A stretch of 64,000 nucleotides of DNA, from contig NZ_AP027043.1 of NCBI RefSeq assembly GCF_027924665.1, positions 1,612,001-1,676,000 of the forward strand, in the 5' to 3' direction. The position numbers and the translations under genes are program-made. Origin of the DNA: Flavobacterium sp. GSB-24. Lineage in GTDB: Bacteria; Bacteroidota; Bacteroidia; Flavobacteriales; Flavobacteriaceae. Positions 8,645-17,210 of this stretch are shown here, one piece after another. The number at the start of each line of letters is the position of its first letter. Positions within the stretch are counted from its first letter, which is position 1. The notes beneath the pieces were generated by a model. The model did no database searches. It was given only the letters and a program-made list of their open reading frames with translations, and was not told the origin of the DNA.

Positions 8645-10071
8645 TGAAAAACAGCATCAAAAAACTTCAAATCCTAGCTTTACTGCCATTAATTGCAATG
8701 CAGTTCAATTGCGGATCTTCAAAAAATGGTACAACTACTAATTCTGGAAAAGTAGAATCTTGGATTACTACTTCAGATGAAACTTCAAAACTTAAAAAAC
8801 AGCCTGATTTAGTTTTTAGTGCAGAGACAAATTCAAATCAGACAATTGAGGTAAATCCTTCGGAGAAATTTCAAACCGTAGAAGGTTTCGGGTTTTCACT
8901 AACCGGCGGAAGTGCCCAGGCAATTATAAAACTAGATAAGCCAAAGAGAGAAGCTTTGCTTCAGGAATTATTTTCTAGAAAAAATGATGCCATCGGTTTA
9001 AGTTATCTGCGAATTAGTATTGGAGCATCAGATTTGAATGAGAAAGTTTTTTCGTATGATGATGTGCCGGAAGGCGAGACAGATTTAAAATTGGAAAAAT
9101 TTAATTTAGGACCAGATTTAGAAGATGTAATTCCGGTTTTAAAAGAAATTTTAGCCATAAATCCTAAAATTAAAATAATGGGTTCTCCGTGGTCGCCTCC
9201 AGTTTGGATGAAAGATAACGGAAGCTCAAAAGGAGGAAGTTTACAGCCAAAATATTATCAAGTGTATGCTGAATATTTTGTAAAATACATTCAGGCAATG
9301 AAATCACACGGAATTGTTATTGATGCCATTACACCTCAAAACGAGCCTCTGCATCCAGGAAACAATCCAAGTTTATTGATGCTGGCAGAACAGCAGGCAG
9401 ATTTTATAGGCAATCATTTAGGTCCCGCTTTCGCGAAAGCTAAAATCAAAACCAAAATTATTGTTTACGATCACAATTGCAACAAACCCGAATATCCTCT
9501 AACCATTTTAAAAGATCCAAAAGCAAATCCGTTTGTTACAGGCTCTGCTTTTCACTTATATGAAGGAGATATTAGTGCTCTAACAACAGTTCATAATGCT
9601 TTTCCAGATAAAGATTTGTATTTTACCGAACAATATACGGGAACAGGAACAAATTTTGAAACTGACTTGAAATGGAGTGTCAAAAATGTAGTAATTGGTT
9701 GTATGCGTAACTGGAGTAAAAATGCACTTTCGTGGGGATTAGCAAATGATGAGTTTTACAAACCTTTCACCCCAGGAGGATGTTCTACTTGTAAAGGCGC
9801 ATTGATGATTGATCAAAATCAAAATATCAAAAGAGAAGTGGGATATTATATAATAGGACATGCTTCGAAATTTGTACCAGAAGGTTCAGTAAGAATTGGA
9901 AGTAATATAGTAGGAAATTTACACAATGTTTCTTTCAAAACTCCGTTAGGACAAATCGTTCTGATTGTAGAAAATGACGGAGCTTCAGCAGAAACTTTTA
10001 ATATTAAATACAACCAAAAACAAACCTCAACAACACTAAACGCTGGTGCTGTAGCTACTTACGTTTGGTAA
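8644..10071 (+). CDS. GH30 glycoside hydrolase (copy 4, probable lipoprotein)
   Basis: This 475-residue protein is a paralogue of copy 3. An N-terminal signal ends in FNCGSS, so it is probably lipidated. The acid/base is E234 (TPQNEP), the nucleophile is E329 (FTEQY), and the shared Cys pair GGCSTCKGA is present. Its start overlaps the EEP gene stop by one base, and GH3 follows after 13 bases, so all three are likely co-translated from one mRNA. The activity is expected on beta-glucan, probably beta-1,6 linkages. Keeping two pairs of GH30 paralogues suggests different linkages, locations or chain lengths. Confidence 0.92.
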   Translation: MKNSIKKLQILALLPLIAMQFNCGSSKNGTTTNSGKVESWITTSDETSKLKKQPDLVFSAETNSNQTIEVNPSEKFQTVEGFGFSLTGGSAQAIIKLDKPKREALLQELFSRKNDAIGLSYLRISIGASDLNEKVFSYDDVPEGETDLKLEKFNLGPDLEDVIPVLKEILAINPKIKIMGSPWSPPVWMKDNGSSKGGSLQPKYYQVYAEYFVKYIQAMKSHGIVIDAITPQNEPLHPGNNPSLLMLAEQQADFIGNHLGPAFAKAKIKTKIIVYDHNCNKPEYPLTILKDPKANPFVTGSAFHLYEGDISALTTVHNAFPDKDLYFTEQYTGTGTNFETDLKWSVKNVVIGCMRNWSKNALSWGLANDEFYKPFTPGGCSTCKGALMIDQNQNIKREVGYYIIGHASKFVPEGSVRIGSNIVGNLHNVSFKTPLGQIVLIVENDGASAETFNIKYNQKQTSTTLNAGAVATYVW

Positions 10072-10084
10072 ACAACTTAAACTT

Positions 10085-12316
10085 ATGAAGAAAGTAACCA
10101 CAATTACGTTGTTGCTGTTTTCGCTTTTTGCGTCGGCACAACAGCAGACAATAGATCAGAAAGTCAACGATCTATTGAATAAAATGACAATTGAAGAAAA
10201 AATTGGACAGTTAAATCAGTACACAGGAGATAATCAGGCAACTGGACCAATTACAATTAATCCAAACAAACAATCCGAAATCAAACAAGGGTTAATAGGC
10301 TCTATGTTAAATGTTGTTGGAACAAAATATACCAGACAATATCAGGAATTAGCCATGCAGTCAAGACTTAAAATTCCGTTGTTATTTGGTCAGGACGTTA
10401 TTCACGGTTACAAAACTACATTCCCAATTCCGCTTGCAGAAGCAGCGAGCTGGGATTTAGAAGCAATCGAGTTAGCGGCAAGAGTTGCAGCTACAGAAGC
10501 AGCGGCGAGTGGTATTCACTGGACATTTGCACCAATGGTAGATATTGGCCGTGATCCGCGTTGGGGACGTGTAATGGAAGGAGCTGGAGAAGATACTTAT
10601 CTAGGTTCTAAAATTGCTTATGCAAGAGTTAAAGGTTTTCAAGGAAATAAACTGGGCGATTTAAATTCGGTTATGGCTTGCGTAAAACACTTTGCAGCTT
10701 ACGGTGCAGGTGTTGGCGGAAGAGATTATAACTCTGTAGACATGAGCGAAAGAATGTTGTTTGAAACTTATTTACCTCCTTTTAAAGCTGCTTTAGATGC
10801 AGGTGCAGCAACATTCATGAATTCATTCAATGATATTAATGGAATCCCGGCAACAGGAAATGCTCATTTACAAAGAGATATTTTAAAAGGAAAATGGAAT
10901 TTCCAAGGTTTCGTGGTTTCAGACTGGGGATCAATTGGCGAAATGGTAGCGCATGGCTATTCTAAAGATCTTAAAGAAGCCGCTTATGCTGCCATTACTG
11001 CCGGAAGCGATATGGATATGGAAAGTAATGCGTATCGTCAGAATCTAGCTCAATTAATAAAAGAAGGCAGAGTTTCTATTGATTTAGTGGATGATGCCGT
11101 AAAACGTATTCTTCGCAAAAAATTTGAATTAGGATTATTTGATGATCCTTACAGATATTCGGATGAAAAGCGTGCTGAAAAAGCCTTGTCAGATCCAGCA
11201 AACAGAAAAGCAGCACTTGAAGTGGCGCAGAAAAGTATTGTTTTATTAAAAAATGAAAACCAGACTTTACCAATTTCAAAAAATGTAAAAACTATTGCTT
11301 TCATTGGACCAATGGTAAAAGAATACAAAGAAAATATGGGATTCTGGTCTGTAGAACTTCCTGAGGTTGATTATAATAAATGGATTGTTTCACAATGGGA
11401 CGGTCTTCAAAATAAAGTGGGTAAAAATACAAAGCTCCTTTACGCTAAAGGATGTGAAATTGAGGGAACAAACAAAGACGGTTTTGCCGAAGCTGTTGCA
11501 ACTGCAAAACAAGCCGACGTTGTGATTTTGAGTATTGGGGAAAGACGCGACATGAGCGGTGAAGCAAAAAGCAGAAGCGACCTTCATTTGCCAGGCGTTC
11601 AGGAAGATTTGGTAAAAGCAATCCAAGCAACAGGAAAACCAGTTGTCGTTTTAATTAATGCAGGAAGACCTCTTGTTTTCAATTGGACAGCAGACAATGT
11701 TCCTGCAATTGTTTATACTTGGTGGCTGGGTACAGAAGCTGGAAATGCAATTGCAAATGTTTTATTTGGAGACTACAATCCGTCAGGAAAACTGCCAATG
11801 ACTTTCCCGAGAGAAGTAGGGCAGGTGCCAATTTATTACAATCATTTTAGTACGGGAAGACCAGCGAAAACAGAAAGCGAAACCAATTATGTTTCGGCTT
11901 ATATCGACTTGAAAAACTCTCCTAAATACCCTTTTGGATACGGATTAAGTTATACAAAATTTGATTATTCTGGTTTGAAATTATCGGCATCAAAAATAAA
12001 AAGTAACGAAACGATTAAAGTTTCTTTCCAATTATCAAATGTTGGAAAAGCAGCTGGAGAAGAAGTAGTTCAGTTGTATTTGAAAGATAAATTTGGATCT
12101 GTTGTGAGGCCAGTTTTAGAGTTGAAAGACTTTAAAAAAGTGAAATTAAATGCAGGAGAATCTAAAACAATTGAATTTACAATTGATAAAGAAAAACTTT
12201 CTTTCTACAATGATAAATTAGAGTGGACAGCTGAGCCAGGTGATTTTGAAGTGATGATTGGGGCTTCCTCTGCAGACATTAAATTAAAATCTGATTTTGA
12301 ATTACTGGCTAAGTAA
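10085..12316 (+). CDS. bglX: GH3 beta-glucosidase (BglX-like)
   Basis: This 743-residue protein has a signal peptide ending FASAQQ. The GH3 N-terminal barrel carries the nucleophile D280 in VVSDWGS. It is followed by the alpha/beta sandwich (about residues 385-600, with SIGERRDMSGEAKSRSDL supplying the likely acid/base region) and the C-terminal fibronectin-III-like domain (about 660-735). This is the BglX architecture. It releases glucose from beta-linked gluco-oligosaccharides, probably in the periplasm, and is the last gene of the locus before a strong bidirectional terminator. Confidence 0.95.
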   Translation: MKKVTTITLLLFSLFASAQQQTIDQKVNDLLNKMTIEEKIGQLNQYTGDNQATGPITINPNKQSEIKQGLIGSMLNVVGTKYTRQYQELAMQSRLKIPLLFGQDVIHGYKTTFPIPLAEAASWDLEAIELAARVAATEAAASGIHWTFAPMVDIGRDPRWGRVMEGAGEDTYLGSKIAYARVKGFQGNKLGDLNSVMACVKHFAAYGAGVGGRDYNSVDMSERMLFETYLPPFKAALDAGAATFMNSFNDINGIPATGNAHLQRDILKGKWNFQGFVVSDWGSIGEMVAHGYSKDLKEAAYAAITAGSDMDMESNAYRQNLAQLIKEGRVSIDLVDDAVKRILRKKFELGLFDDPYRYSDEKRAEKALSDPANRKAALEVAQKSIVLLKNENQTLPISKNVKTIAFIGPMVKEYKENMGFWSVELPEVDYNKWIVSQWDGLQNKVGKNTKLLYAKGCEIEGTNKDGFAEAVATAKQADVVILSIGERRDMSGEAKSRSDLHLPGVQEDLVKAIQATGKPVVVLINAGRPLVFNWTADNVPAIVYTWWLGTEAGNAIANVLFGDYNPSGKLPMTFPREVGQVPIYYNHFSTGRPAKTESETNYVSAYIDLKNSPKYPFGYGLSYTKFDYSGLKLSASKIKSNETIKVSFQLSNVGKAAGEEVVQLYLKDKFGSVVRPVLELKDFKKVKLNAGESKTIEFTIDKEKLSFYNDKLEWTAEPGDFEVMIGASSADIKLKSDFELLAK

Positions 12317-12335
12317 TAATTTACTTTTAATAAAT

Positions 12336-12365
12336 AAAAATGGGGCCGTTAAGCCCCATTTTTTA
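12336..12365. terminator. Bidirectional terminator between GH3 and the convergent transglutaminase-fold gene
   Basis: The GC-rich stem TGGGGC / GCCCCA is extended by A and T runs on both sides (AAAATGGGGC ... GCCCCATTTTT), so it can serve both converging genes. It marks the end of the glucan locus. Confidence 0.88.
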
Positions 12366-12371
12366 TACAAA

Positions 12372-14393
12372 TTATTTAAGACGTTTTTTAAAGTTGAATT
12401 TTATAAGATTAAGCAAACCTTGCTCTATAATATCAATTCCTACTCCAAAATTGCTGTCGGCAATCGTGTGATGATCTGTTCTGAACTTTTCAAAATCAGC
12501 TGCAGGAATTTCTAAATTAACCAGCGGTTTAAAATCTACAAAAATAGAGGCACTGTTTTTAGTTACTTTTTTACGGCTTGTATAATCAAAATAAGGATTA
12601 TTTATGTTGCTTTCCTGGCGCGTAAATTTCTCTTCGGTATCTATTTTCTGATCTGTATGGAGATTGATTTCATATTTTTCGTTATCAAAATTATGCCAGA
12701 ACGGAACATCGGTATGCATAAAATCGCGCGCATTATTCTTCACCACATTTCGATCAAAATACATTAAAAAACGATTCTTTTGATCATCTGTAAAATAAGG
12801 ATTTTCAATAGATGAATTGTACTGAATTGTAAACTCATTCAGCATTTTATCATCACTGACAATTTCAATTGCAGCGTCTTTAAATATCGTTCTAATATCA
12901 GTTCCGTTTCGGTCACTAGAATAATTTAAAGTATAAAATAAGAAATTGTTCCAACTGTCAATTATTTCCCTTTTATTCGTGTTCTTAAAATATTTACGCA
13001 TGTAATTGGCACGGTTTCCTTTGTATGTAGTAGTCAATTTTAGATGCCCTTCATTATTTTGCGCACTAAAATCTACTTTTTCATTAATACCATAATAAGA
13101 GAATCTATGTGGTTTTCTAATTTGTAACTGCTGGTTTGGTTTTACTTCCAAATAATGCATAAAGTAAATAAAACAGCGATTTTCAATCAGTCCAAATTCA
13201 TCTCTGGTTGTAGCATCAATAAAATAAGTTTCATCCTTATAATTGATTTTTACAATCACATGATTAAAAGTAAGAAGAGAAGGCAGATAATGTTTGATGT
13301 AATGATCTGAATTGAAGTTAACCAATACAACAGACGAATCTATATTGATATAATCTAAAACCACTTTTAGTAAAACAGATTTAGCCTTGCAATCTCCCTG
13401 TTTGTTTTCATACGTAATAGCAGGTTCTTGCGGCTTATGCCCATTCATTTCATCAGCATTAAAAATATAATTTACATGGTTTTGTACATATTCTATAGCA
13501 AATCGAAGCTGCTCATCCTTATCTGAAATTGCATCTAGCTTTTCTACCAGCTTAGGAGCAAATTCTTTTAAAGAAGCGTTAGAGTAAATTTCGTCGTATA
13601 AAGGTGAAATATAATTAGATAAATCAGTCCAATTACTATCTGTCGCAAAATCAATATAAGGAGCAATTTCTCTGTTGATATCAAAAGAGTTGATGTAATT
13701 TTCTTTTTCAATTACAAATCTTTCTCCCTTTTTTAGATAATTAATTTCCGGTTCCAAAACATTTCCAGCGTTATCTCTATAGAATGTTTTCTTGTATGCG
13801 ATTGGAGCTTTTCGGTCATTAATAAAAGTAAATTTATAATTTCCGTAAGCCCAGTAAGTACTTGGAGTTACGTAAACATATTTTAAATATTCTTTTCTAA
13901 GAAAATCACGATCAGTAAAAACTTTTACTCTTGAATCTTCAGCAATTAGAATATCATAAAGACGTAAATCTTTAATCGTAATATTTATTTTTTTAGTACT
14001 GCTCAAGACACCGCCTTCACTTTGATTTTCATTGTCCAGAACTTTAATCTTTGTATCTGGGATTTTATCAATCAAAACGCCGTCTCTAAGAACACTAATT
14101 CTGTGTATAATGAAGGTTTCATTTTCTTCAACAACAACATCTTTTACAGAAGCACTTTCTAGATTTGAAGGTTCATTAAGTGTATAGGCTACGCAGGCAT
14201 ATTCGCTGTTTTCTGTATCACTTGTATAGTAAATTTTATCTAAGAAATAACAGAAGTCTCTTCCTTCGTCAACCTGTTTATTTGAAAAGTCAGATTCTTT
14301 TATGTATCCAATTAGTTGATCATCATTTATTATTGAAGCCCAGTTTTCTGGTTTTTGAATTTTGTAACTTTCTGTTTCAATGGTATTTTCCAT
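12372..14393 (-). CDS. DUF3857/transglutaminase-core domain protein
   Basis: This 673-residue protein has a DUF3857-like beta-rich region in about residues 50-230 and a transglutaminase-type core in about 285-410. The putative papain-like triad is C335 (KQGDCKAKS), H378 (NHVIV) and D393 (YFIDATT). A C-terminal beta-rich region follows. Family members are usually periplasmic and have a signal peptide, but none is visible here, so location is uncertain. The substrate is unknown; the fold can be a protease, a transglutaminase or a peptide-modifying enzyme. It stands alone between two terminators. Confidence 0.8.
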   Translation of the reverse strand: MENTIETESYKIQKPENWASIINDDQLIGYIKESDFSNKQVDEGRDFCYFLDKIYYTSDTENSEYACVAYTLNEPSNLESASVKDVVVEENETFIIHRISVLRDGVLIDKIPDTKIKVLDNENQSEGGVLSSTKKINITIKDLRLYDILIAEDSRVKVFTDRDFLRKEYLKYVYVTPSTYWAYGNYKFTFINDRKAPIAYKKTFYRDNAGNVLEPEINYLKKGERFVIEKENYINSFDINREIAPYIDFATDSNWTDLSNYISPLYDEIYSNASLKEFAPKLVEKLDAISDKDEQLRFAIEYVQNHVNYIFNADEMNGHKPQEPAITYENKQGDCKAKSVLLKVVLDYINIDSSVVLVNFNSDHYIKHYLPSLLTFNHVIVKINYKDETYFIDATTRDEFGLIENRCFIYFMHYLEVKPNQQLQIRKPHRFSYYGINEKVDFSAQNNEGHLKLTTTYKGNRANYMRKYFKNTNKREIIDSWNNFLFYTLNYSSDRNGTDIRTIFKDAAIEIVSDDKMLNEFTIQYNSSIENPYFTDDQKNRFLMYFDRNVVKNNARDFMHTDVPFWHNFDNEKYEINLHTDQKIDTEEKFTRQESNINNPYFDYTSRKKVTKNSASIFVDFKPLVNLEIPAADFEKFRTDHHTIADSNFGVGIDIIEQGLLNLIKFNFKKRLK

Positions 14394-14482
14394 GTTATTT
14401 TTTATATGTGTATTCTTACTTAAAGCGAAAATAAGTAATAATGCGCTATTTTGCCTTATAATAATATGAAATTTATGGAAAT

Positions 14483-14510
14483 AAAAAACCTCACGTGAGA
14501 GCGAGGTTCT
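14483..14510 (-). terminator. Terminator of the small 85-residue gene
   Basis: Read on the minus strand, AACCTC pairs with GAGGTT around a 14-base loop and is followed by TTTT. It separates the 85-residue gene from the following transglutaminase-fold gene. Confidence 0.7.
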
Positions 14511-14534
14511 ATAAATGATTAGGTTGAAGGGAAA

Positions 14535-14792
14535 TTATCTCAAGACAGTATTTATAAAATCCATAGCGCCAATTCCTTTATAAGAAGCATATAAAGCTCT
14601 TTCATAAGCTTCTTGTTTTGCTTTTTTATTTTTGACATCAGTTTCGGTAATCATTTCATTGAAAATTCTTTCCTGTTCTTCACTATATTTTAAAGAAGCT
14701 TCCAGAAGATATGTTTTTGAAACAAAGCCGAATGAACTCCAGATTTTTGTTCTAATTTTTTGATTAATATTTTTTAACGGATTGGCAATCAT
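14535..14792 (-). CDS. Small protein of unknown function (85 residues)
   Basis: I do not recognise this family. It is a charged, probably alpha-helical cytoplasmic protein with no signal peptide, membrane segment or cysteine motif. The middle (EEQERIFNEMITETDVKNKKAKQEAYERALYAS) is strongly helical. It has its own terminator. The codon use is ordinary for the region, and the frame is free of strong overlapping alternatives, so it is likely real. Confidence 0.55.
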   Translation of the reverse strand: MIANPLKNINQKIRTKIWSSFGFVSKTYLLEASLKYSEEQERIFNEMITETDVKNKKAKQEAYERALYASYKGIGAMDFINTVLR

Positions 14793-15087
14793 AACTCCTG
14801 TATTTTTAAACTTTCAATTTTTATCTTTGAGAAGAAACAAACTGATTTTTAGTAGATTTCTATAAATTAAGATTAGAATTTAACAATTCAGATCTGTAAT
14901 GTGTTATTATGACGCAATGTAATTATTTTTTTTAAATTTGAACTTTAAATTTTAGTTAAAATTGTGATTCATACACTTCTCTATTTTATTAAGAAATGCA
15001 ACTCTGTTTCGCAAAAGTAATTCGGTTTTATAAAAATGAAGTAAATTGCACTATTATTGAAAGAAAGATTTACCCTTAAATATTCGA
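14793..15087. promoter_or_regulatory. Divergent intergenic region with a candidate -7 box
   Basis: This gap of about 295 bases lies between the divergent 85-residue gene and the Nudix-type regulator. It is very AT-rich. TAAATTTG at 14933-14940 matches the Bacteroidota -7 consensus on the plus strand, but it is about 150 bases from the regulator's start. No clear operator or RNA gene is visible. Confidence 0.35.
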
Positions 15088-15843
15088 ATGTTAAAAGACA
15101 TTATAGACAATAATGAAAATTACCAGCCTGGACTTTCTATCGATTGTGTAATTTTTGGTTTTCACGACAATCAGCTTAAAGTTTTATTGTTAAAAGTAGA
15201 ACGAGCAGATAAATGGTCTCTTCCCGGCGGATTCATTCCAGTGGATCAGGATATAGATACTGCTGCCAATACGGTCTTAAGCAGTCGAACTGGAGTAGAA
15301 GGTGTTTTCTTGAGACAATTTGCGACTTTTGGAAAAGTAAAACGTAATGCACAGCATTTTGACAAAAAGATTTTAGAGTATTTACAAATAGAGGAAGAAA
15401 AAGGAAAATGGCTTACGCGCCGTTTTGTTACAATTGGATATTATGCATTGGTTGATTTTTCAAAAATTCTTCCAAATCCGATGAACAGATATGAAGTTGT
15501 AGAATGGATTGACCATAAAGAAGTTCCAGAACTTATTTTAGACCACCGTGAGATTCTCGATAAGGCGCTGGATACCTTAAGGGTTGAGTTGAATTTAATG
15601 CCAATTGGATATAATTTACTGCCAGAGAAATTTACCATTCCAGAGCTGCAGAAATTGTATGAAACTATTTTGGACAAAAAGCTGGACCGCAGGAATTTTT
15701 TACGTAAAATCACGAATATCGGAATTCTAACGAAGCTAGACGAAAAGAAAAGCAACGTTGCACACAAAGCACCAAACTTGTATTCTTTTGATAAAGAAAA
15801 ATATGATGAGGTTTTAAAAAATGGACTGAATCAGGGATGGTAA
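15088..15843 (+). CDS. Nudix-fold transcriptional regulator (NrtR/AraR-like)
   Basis: In this 251-residue protein, residues about 15-145 form a Nudix-like domain and about 150-245 a winged-helix DNA-binding domain, the NrtR-family layout. The Nudix box is degenerate: after the SLPGGF motif, the segment VDQDIDTAANTVLSSRTGVEG lacks the REUXEE glutamates needed for metal-dependent hydrolysis. The domain is therefore probably a ligand sensor, not an enzyme. Relatives control NAD biosynthesis (NrtR) or pentose utilization (AraR of Bacteroides). The target is not evident nearby; the pnuC/NadR-kinase genes lie about 10 kb away. The ligand is unassigned. Confidence 0.82.
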   Translation: MLKDIIDNNENYQPGLSIDCVIFGFHDNQLKVLLLKVERADKWSLPGGFIPVDQDIDTAANTVLSSRTGVEGVFLRQFATFGKVKRNAQHFDKKILEYLQIEEEKGKWLTRRFVTIGYYALVDFSKILPNPMNRYEVVEWIDHKEVPELILDHREILDKALDTLRVELNLMPIGYNLLPEKFTIPELQKLYETILDKKLDRRNFLRKITNIGILTKLDEKKSNVAHKAPNLYSFDKEKYDEVLKNGLNQGW

Positions 15844-15908
15844 AATTAATTTAACCGAGACATAAATGGTTTTTAAAACTTGTTACGTCTGATAAATAAT
15901 TTACGATT

Positions 15909-16226
15909 ATGATCTCAATTGAAACATTTAGAAAATTAGCATTATCGTTTCCAGATGCATCCGAAGAGCCTCATTTTGAGAAAACCTCTTTTCGTGTCAA
16001 AAAGAAAATCTTTGCCACTTTTGATGAAAAGAACAATCACGCTGTTTTAAAATTAAACGAAATCGATCAATCGGTTTTTTGTGCATCGAGCGAAATGATT
16101 TTTTATCCCGTTCCAAATAAATGGGGTAAACAAGGCTGGACTACTGTGGAACTTTCAAAAGTACGACCAGAAATGTTCGAAGATGCGTTAATACGTTCGT
16201 ATCAAAATGTTATAGGTAAAAAGTAA
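15909..16226 (+). CDS. MmcQ/YjbR family DNA-binding-fold protein
   Basis: This 105-residue protein matches the MmcQ/YjbR (CyaY-like) family: it opens with ETFRKLALSFPDASEEPHFEKTSFRV, and the core FATFDEKNNHAVLKL and the tail WTTVELSKVRPEMFEDALIRSY follow. Its fold resembles double-wing DNA-binding domains, but the cellular role is unknown. It stands 65 bases downstream of the Nudix-type regulator and ends 14 bases before the convergent alkB gene, with no hairpin between them. Confidence 0.85.
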   Translation: MISIETFRKLALSFPDASEEPHFEKTSFRVKKKIFATFDEKNNHAVLKLNEIDQSVFCASSEMIFYPVPNKWGKQGWTTVELSKVRPEMFEDALIRSYQNVIGKK

Positions 16227-16240
16227 TACTATTCGAAATT

Positions 16241-16849
16241 CTATTTGACAATTGTTCTAAAAGTCAAATTTACCCTTGGTTTTTGAGTGGTTTTAGTTGG
16301 CGGTAATCGATGCAGCCAATGGGTCTGCGTTTCATCTTTCATAACCAATAAACTTCCATGTTCTAAAATCAGTGAAACCGTTTCTTTGGTTTCTTTATGT
16401 TTGAAAGCGAATTTACGTTCAGCGCCAAAACTTACCGAACCAATAGCGCCATTTTTTTTCAAATCTTTTTCGGCATCACTGTGCCAAGCCATTCCTTCTT
16501 CGCCAGAATGATATAAATTCAACAAACAAGAATTAAAAGTTTCTCCTGTTTTTTCTTCTATAGAAGTTTTTAGTTTTAATAATTCGGTTGTCCACGGAAG
16601 TGCTTTTTTCGTAGTGTTGGAATAGGTATATTCAAATTCCTTATCGCCGTACCACGCTACTTTTCGTTTCGTTAAAATTAGTTTTCCAAAGATAATGGCT
16701 TCATCATTTTTCCATTCAATTGTATTGAGCAAAATATCGCGATAGAAATCAGCTTCTTCTCGTGAAAACAATTTTCCGTAATAATTTACAGTTCCATCCT
16801 TAGGAAGCAAATTCGTAGTTTCGTCTATTTGGGGATTAAATAAGTCCAT
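16241..16849 (-). CDS. alkB: AlkB-like 2-oxoglutarate/Fe(II) dioxygenase for alkylated DNA repair
   Basis: This 202-residue protein of the AlkB superfamily has iron ligands H123 and D125 (AWHSD) and H180 (WLHRLP). The 2-oxoglutarate-binding arginines lie in the C-terminal RVNLTFR motif. It oxidatively removes methyl groups from 1-methyladenine and 3-methylcytosine. Its start overlaps the end of the Ada metal-binding-domain gene by 14 bases, so the two are translated from one mRNA. With the Ada-type genes upstream it forms a methylation-damage operon. By eye the sequence is closer to ABH2/ABH3-type enzymes than to E. coli AlkB. Confidence 0.92.
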   Translation of the reverse strand: MDLFNPQIDETTNLLPKDGTVNYYGKLFSREEADFYRDILLNTIEWKNDEAIIFGKLILTKRKVAWYGDKEFEYTYSNTTKKALPWTTELLKLKTSIEEKTGETFNSCLLNLYHSGEEGMAWHSDAEKDLKKNGAIGSVSFGAERKFAFKHKETKETVSLILEHGSLLVMKDETQTHWLHRLPPTKTTQKPRVNLTFRTIVK

Positions 16850-17081
16850 TTTTCCATTTTAAATATTCGGATTTCATGCAATGTCCGCAAGGCCTGAATC
16901 CATTATTTCGAGCTTGATTTTCAGAAGAAAAGAAAACCCGATTTTCGCGTTTCATTCTTTTTCCCGAAGAGCATTTCAGCGTTCCGTATATTTTTAGTTT
17001 TCGGTTGCCGCCAAAGCAAATTTCCGCATTTTTAATTTTACGGAGCAATTCAGAATCGGTTATTTTTTGATGATTAATCAT
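16836..17081 (-). CDS. Stand-alone Ada-type metal-binding domain protein
   Basis: This 81-residue protein corresponds to the N-terminal zinc domain of Ada. It keeps C37 (KCSSGKRM), equivalent to the methyl-accepting C38 of E. coli Ada, and the GFRPCGHC pair C65 and C68. The position of the second ligand (C42 in Ada) is K41, so one of four zinc cysteines is missing unless C22 or H67 substitutes. The AraC and methyltransferase parts of Ada are encoded separately two genes upstream. Methylphosphotriester repair or sensing is inferred. It overlaps alkB by 14 bases. Confidence 0.85.
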   Translation of the reverse strand: MINHQKITDSELLRKIKNAEICFGGNRKLKIYGTLKCSSGKRMKRENRVFFSSENQARNNGFRPCGHCMKSEYLKWKNGLI

Positions 17082-17100
17082 GAAGTGGTAAGTTTTGTAT

Positions 17101-17196
17101 TGTAGAGACGCACAGCAGTGCGTCTAACGTCACGTATCTCCACAAAGATTCTTTGTCGACAATCTTTGCGGAGACGCACAGCAGTGCGTCTCTACA
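17101..17196. repeat. Long inverted repeat built from two interspersed palindromes
   Basis: Two 25-base arms (17101-17125 and 17172-17196) each contain the palindromic unit AGACGCACAGCAGTGCGTCT and are near-perfect inverted copies of each other. A second dyad (AAAGATT ... AATCTTT) lies inside. A diverged single copy of the unit occurs at 43571-43600. The element sits inside the alkylation operon and may act as a terminator or processing site. It resembles REP/MITE-like intergenic repeats. Confidence 0.85.
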
Positions 17197-17210
17197 GAAA
17201 TATTGGGTGT

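Noticed and set aside
2022..10071. GH30/EEP genes considered as a glucosylceramide or sphingolipid degradation locus
   Set aside because: GH30 and EEP families do include such enzymes, but the SusD, GH16 and GH3 genes point to beta-glucan. I kept the lipid idea only as a check in the EEP finding.
2022..12316. Type IX secretion signals on the glycoside hydrolases
   Set aside because: The C-termini end with the catalytic or fibronectin-like domains; no conserved T9SS C-terminal domain is present.
12297..12515. 72-residue plus-strand open frame overlapping the end of the GH3 gene
   Set aside because: It runs across the bidirectional terminator and antisense to the transglutaminase-fold gene; no signal or domain is visible.
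17101..17196. Repeated units considered as a CRISPR array
   Set aside because: Only two units, in inverted orientation, with no regular spacers and no cas genes in the window.
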